Under the pieces are notes generated by a model. The model was given only the letters and a program-made list of their open reading frames with translations. It made no database searches and was not told the origin of the DNA. The position numbers were made by a program, and so were the translations under genes. This document shows positions 61,557 to 64,000 of a stretch of 64,000 nt of DNA, piece by piece. Source of the stretch: SCN-69-37 sp044507065 (GTDB lineage: Bacteria; Acidobacteriota; Vicinamibacteria; Vicinamibacterales; SCN-69-37); assembly GCA_044507065.1 (NCBI GenBank), contig JBIQJY010000011.1, positions 1-64,000 on the forward strand, in the 5' to 3' direction. Position 1 is the first letter of the stretch. Every line of letters begins with the position of its first letter.

Positions 61557-62243
61557 CTAGGCCGTGCACGCGCCGTCGGCGCAGCCGTCGGCCTCGTCGG
61601 GCGCGGACGACGCGTCCTCGGCGGCCACGCGCTCGAGCACCTCGAGCAGCGCGGCCGCCGGCTGGGCGCCCTGGACGAGGTACTTCCCGTTGAACACGAA
61701 GGTGGGTACGGCGGTAATCCCCAGCTTCCGCGCCTGCTCGAACTCGTCAGCGAGTTCGGTTGCGCCCTCGTCCGAGGCGAGATACGCCTCGACGCGGGCG
61801 CGATCCATGCCGGTGGCCACGGCCTCCTCGGTCAACTGAGCGGCGTCGAGGATGTCGCCGCCGCGCGTGAAGTGCAGGCCGAAGAGTCGCTCGGCCAGCG
61901 CCCGTTGCGTGTCCGCGCCGTACTCCACCTGCGCCAGGCGCAGCAGCCGGTGTGCGGTCCGCGTGTTGCCGGACAGCGCGGCATCCCAGTCCATCGTGAT
62001 GCCTTCGGCCGCCGCCGCGCTGCTCACGTGTCGCAGCATCGCTGCCGCGCGCGGGCCGTAGCGCTTCTCGAGGTACGGCCGGAGCGGAGCGGCCTCGTCG
62101 CCTGCGCCGGGATCGAGTTGATACGGGCGGAACGTCACCTCGACCCGTTCAGCGCCAGCGAACTGCTGCAACGCGGCGTCGAGCCGACGCTCACCGATGT
62201 AGCACCAGGGGCACACGACGTCCGAATACACGTCAATCTTCAT
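61557..62243 (-). CDS. frnE: DsbA-like FrnE-type oxidoreductase
   Basis: This encodes 228 residues. It contains a thioredoxin fold with helical insertion: DVYSDVVCPWCYIGERRLDA (CPWC active site), then FRPYQLDPGA, and the cis-Pro loop GITAVPTFVFNGKYLVQGAQ, all typical of FrnE/HCCA-isomerase-like DsbA proteins. There is no signal peptide, so it acts in the cytoplasm, probably in disulfide repair after oxidative stress. The tail is Cys-containing (DGCADGACTA). It starts 3 bp after the upstream quinone-reductase stop, so both are probably on one transcript from the shared HxlR-controlled promoter. Confidence 0.92.
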   Translation of the reverse strand: MKIDVYSDVVCPWCYIGERRLDAALQQFAGAERVEVTFRPYQLDPGAGDEAAPLRPYLEKRYGPRAAAMLRHVSSAAAAEGITMDWDAALSGNTRTAHRLLRLAQVEYGADTQRALAERLFGLHFTRGGDILDAAQLTEEAVATGMDRARVEAYLASDEGATELADEFEQARKLGITAVPTFVFNGKYLVQGAQPAAALLEVLERVAAEDASSAPDEADGCADGACTA

Positions 62244-62246
62244 CTC

Positions 62247-63131
62247 CTAACGTCCTTCCTTCGGGCGCCCGACCGACAGCGCCGCGAGCGCCTCGGCTAC
62301 CGCCGCCGGGACCGTCGTGGTCGGGCGTCCAATCAGCCGCCGCAGGTCGCCCGACGAGTCGTCGAGCGCGCCGCCCGACGCGTGCACGTCAGCGTCCACG
62401 AGGATGTCGGCATACGCGTCCGGCAGCCCGGCGCCAACGAGCACCTCGCGGTACTGCGCGGGCGACAGGTTCGTGTAGCTGACGGGCCGGCCCGCCTGCT
62501 TCGAGATCTCGGCGGCAAGCTCGGCCAGGGTGAACGGCTGGTCGCCAGCCAGTTCGTAGGCCTTTCCGTCATGGCCCGGTGTGGTCAGCACCGCCACCGC
62601 CGCGGCGGCGTAATCGGCGCGCGTGGCCGACGCAAACCGTCCGTCGCCGGCAGCCGCGGCAATCGTGCCGTGCTGCAGGATGATCGGCAGCTGGTCGGTG
62701 TGATTCTCGATGTACCAGCCGTTGCGCAGGAAGACGAACGGCTTGCCTGTCGCGGCAATCAACGCTTCGGTCTGCCTGTGCTCTCCGGCCAACGCGATTG
62801 GTGTGGTCGGCGCGCGCAGGATGCTCGTGTAGGCGATGTGACCAACGCCGGCCTTGACCGCGGCGTCGACGACGGCGCGATGATGCGCCAGGCGCCGCCC
62901 GACTCCACTCGACGAAATCAACAGCAGCCTGTCGGCTCCGACGAACGCCTCGACCAGTGCAGCCGTGTCGTTGTAGTCGGCGCGGCGCACGTCGACGCCG
63001 GCGGCCGCAAGGTCGGTGGCCTTGCCCGGATCGCGCACGGCAACCCGCAGGTCCTTCGCCGGAACCCGCTCCAGCAACCCCTTCACGACATGACGGCCGA
63101 GTTTCCCTGTAGCACCGGTGACGACGAACAT
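62247..63131 (-). CDS. NmrA-like NAD(P)H:quinone oxidoreductase (QorB/YtfG-like)
   Basis: This encodes 294 residues. The N-terminal Rossmann motif is MFVVTGATGKLGRHVVKGLL; RVAVRDPGKATDLAAAGVDV, ADRLLLISSSGVGRRLAHHR and GVGHIAYTSILRA follow, typical of the QOR2 group that reduces quinones with NADPH. In E. coli the ortholog ytfG is divergent from the HxlR-type gene ytfH, the same arrangement as here. The start at 63131 has GGGAGGAG upstream. It likely detoxifies quinones or carbonyls. Confidence 0.9.
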   Translation of the reverse strand: MFVVTGATGKLGRHVVKGLLERVPAKDLRVAVRDPGKATDLAAAGVDVRRADYNDTAALVEAFVGADRLLLISSSGVGRRLAHHRAVVDAAVKAGVGHIAYTSILRAPTTPIALAGEHRQTEALIAATGKPFVFLRNGWYIENHTDQLPIILQHGTIAAAAGDGRFASATRADYAAAAVAVLTTPGHDGKAYELAGDQPFTLAELAAEISKQAGRPVSYTNLSPAQYREVLVGAGLPDAYADILVDADVHASGGALDDSSGDLRRLIGRPTTTVPAAVAEALAALSVGRPKEGR

Positions 63132-63194
63132 TGCGTGAACTCCTCCCGTGATTGTGCGGACGTGTCCGCGGTCTTTTTCGATCGTAACCGACAA

Positions 63195-63229
63195 ACTTAC
63201 TGGTGGTAAGTGCCTACCCCGAGGTAAGC
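63195..63229. promoter_or_regulatory. Two tandem HxlR-type operators between qorB-like and hxlR genes
   Basis: Site 1: ACTTAC (63195-63200) and GTAAGT (63206-63211), spacer TGGTG. Site 2: CCTACC and GGTAAG within 63212-63229 (18-bp imperfect palindrome). They lie directly next to each other between the divergent genes, and the TAAGCT -10 of hxlR (63225-63230) overlaps site 2. This is as expected for HxlR repressors that bind as paired dimers. Confidence 0.7.
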
Positions 63230-63237
63230 TATGAGGC

Positions 63238-63726
63238 ATGGCGGTGAAGCCGAAGACCGGCAAGACCGGTGCACCGCGTCGTCTCGTGGCCGCACACGCC
63301 CGACATGACGCCGCGCGGCGCGGCGACCTGTACGCACCCGCGTGCCCGTCCAGAACCGTGCTCGACCACGTCACCAGCCGCTGGGGCGTGCTGATCCTTG
63401 TGGCGCTGCTCGATGGCACGCGGCGATTCAGCGAGTTGGGGCGTCAGGTGGCCGGTGTGAGTGAGAAGATGCTGGCGCAGACGCTGCAGGCCCTCGAGGC
63501 CGACGGGCTCGTGCGCCGCGAGGCGTATGCCGTGATTCCACCCAGGGTCGAGTATTCGCTGAGCGACATGGGCCGAGAGGCCGCCGCGCACGTCGAGGCC
63601 CTCGGCAACTGGATCGAGGAAAACGTCGGCCGCGTCCTCGAGGCGCGACGCCGGCACGCCGCGCGGACCGACACGACGGCCTCACCCGCTACGGCCGGAC
63701 GCGCCACCCCACGCCCGCGCGCGTGA
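63238..63726 (+). CDS. HxlR-family redox-responsive regulator (QorR/YtfH-like)
   Basis: This encodes 162 residues. The winged-helix core: PSRTVLDHVTSRWGVLILVA, LDGTRRFSELGRQVAGVSEK, MLAQTLQALEADGLVRREAY, then VEYSLSDMGREAAAHVEALG. The early Cys in LYAPACPSRTVLDHV is at the position of the quinone/thiol-sensing Cys of QorR and HypR. It most likely represses the divergent quinone reductase and itself through the two sites between them. The N-terminal 30 and C-terminal 25 residues are basic and unconserved. Confidence 0.9.
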   Translation: MAVKPKTGKTGAPRRLVAAHARHDAARRGDLYAPACPSRTVLDHVTSRWGVLILVALLDGTRRFSELGRQVAGVSEKMLAQTLQALEADGLVRREAYAVIPPRVEYSLSDMGREAAAHVEALGNWIEENVGRVLEARRRHAARTDTTASPATAGRATPRPRA

Positions 63727-63791
63727 GGGAGGATCCAGTGCGCCGCGAATAATCCGCTCGGATTCGGGCGCCCGGGGCACAATACGGCGCT

Positions 63792-64000
63792 ATGCACCCG
63801 ATTGCCCCGCCCCTGGCGGTCCTCCTTTTGTCGGCCGCGTTCGGTGCCCCGGCTGCCGGGCAGACGCCCGCGTCTCCGGCCGTCGACGCACTGGCCATCG
63901 CGCACCAGACGTTCGTCCTCGACAACGGCCTCCGGCTCGTCGTCCACTCGGACCATTCCGTGCCGGTCGTGGCCGTCAACGTCTGGTATCACGTGGGGTC
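63792..64000 (+). CDS. M16 family peptidase, N-terminal part only
   Basis: The first 69 codons run to the window edge. A signal peptide (LAVLLLSAAFGAPAAGQ) is followed by FVLDNGLRLVVHSDHSVPVV and AVNVWYHVGS, the first two strands of an M16B peptidase. The HxxEH motif would come about 15 residues beyond the edge, so activity cannot be judged. It resembles the gene at 9049-10419. A CACAAT hexamer lies 8 nt before the ATG. Confidence 0.85.
   Translation, partial: MHPIAPPLAVLLLSAAFGAPAAGQTPASPAVDALAIAHQTFVLDNGLRLVVHSDHSVPVVAVNVWYHVG

Overview
This window is 64 kb of very GC-rich DNA from a Gram-negative bacterium. lpxB and lpxD imply lipid A, and there is a TonB-dependent receptor and an outer-membrane barrel. 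Three things point, by inference only, to an Acidobacteriota genome, perhaps Vicinamibacteria: the Oar-like receptor with an N-terminal carboxypeptidase-regulatory domain, the VWFA-related secreted protein, and the general gene mix. A run of exactly 100 Ns at 17914-18013 marks a scaffold join, so this is probably a metagenome or draft assembly. Coding density is very high, with many 4-bp ATGA overlaps. No insertion sequence, prophage or CRISPR array was seen.

Layout. 1-12163, mostly minus strand: the tail of a HEAT-repeat protein, then yqgE, a tandem-RCK potassium channel, queG, acnA, lpxB, an M16 peptidase pair (one with and one without the zinc motif), lpxD and a Mit_KHE1-like protein. 12262-19884, mostly plus strand: gatC-gatA, a small membrane protein, two divergent Hsp20 genes around an AT-rich control region, then ymdB-xseA-xseB-[gap]-ispA-tlyA-nadK. 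19898-31938: mltG-ruvX facing a degenerate S41 protease, then tRNA-Val, thrS-infC-rpmI-rplT-pheS-pheT, zapB-like, zapA, 6S RNA, thiL and a 3D-domain protein. 32130-42678: an outer-membrane barrel, a GT-C-like membrane protein, the TonB receptor, an aminotransferase, a soluble lytic transglycosylase and a GAF-like protein.

42754-49077 is a sugar operon on the minus strand: lacI, Gfo/Idh oxidoreductase, TIM-barrel isomerase, xylB, xylA. A LacI-type operator lies before the oxidoreductase gene. 49125-52433 is a large hybrid histidine kinase. 52573-58046 is an envelope island: an FKBP lipoprotein, two paralogous lipoproteins of a family I do not recognise, DUF2207, LemA and a VWA protein. 58090-64000: metG, fluC, an NO-responsive pair (truncated globin plus NsrR with its operator), a DUF488 gene, frnE, a divergent qorB/HxlR redox pair with tandem operators, and the start of another M16 peptidase.

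The most interesting points are these. The envelope island has two lipoprotein paralogs with invariant cysteines. The S41 protein has lost both catalytic residues. A 6S RNA lies in the zapA-ssrS arrangement. infC, and probably xylB, use non-canonical start codons. PheT lacks its tRNA-binding B2 domain. An 11-1-11 NsrR box overlaps the nsrR start codon. Many genes carry a -10 hexamer 5-10 nt before the start codon, which suggests leaderless transcription. All function assignments come from reading motifs; no database search was run.
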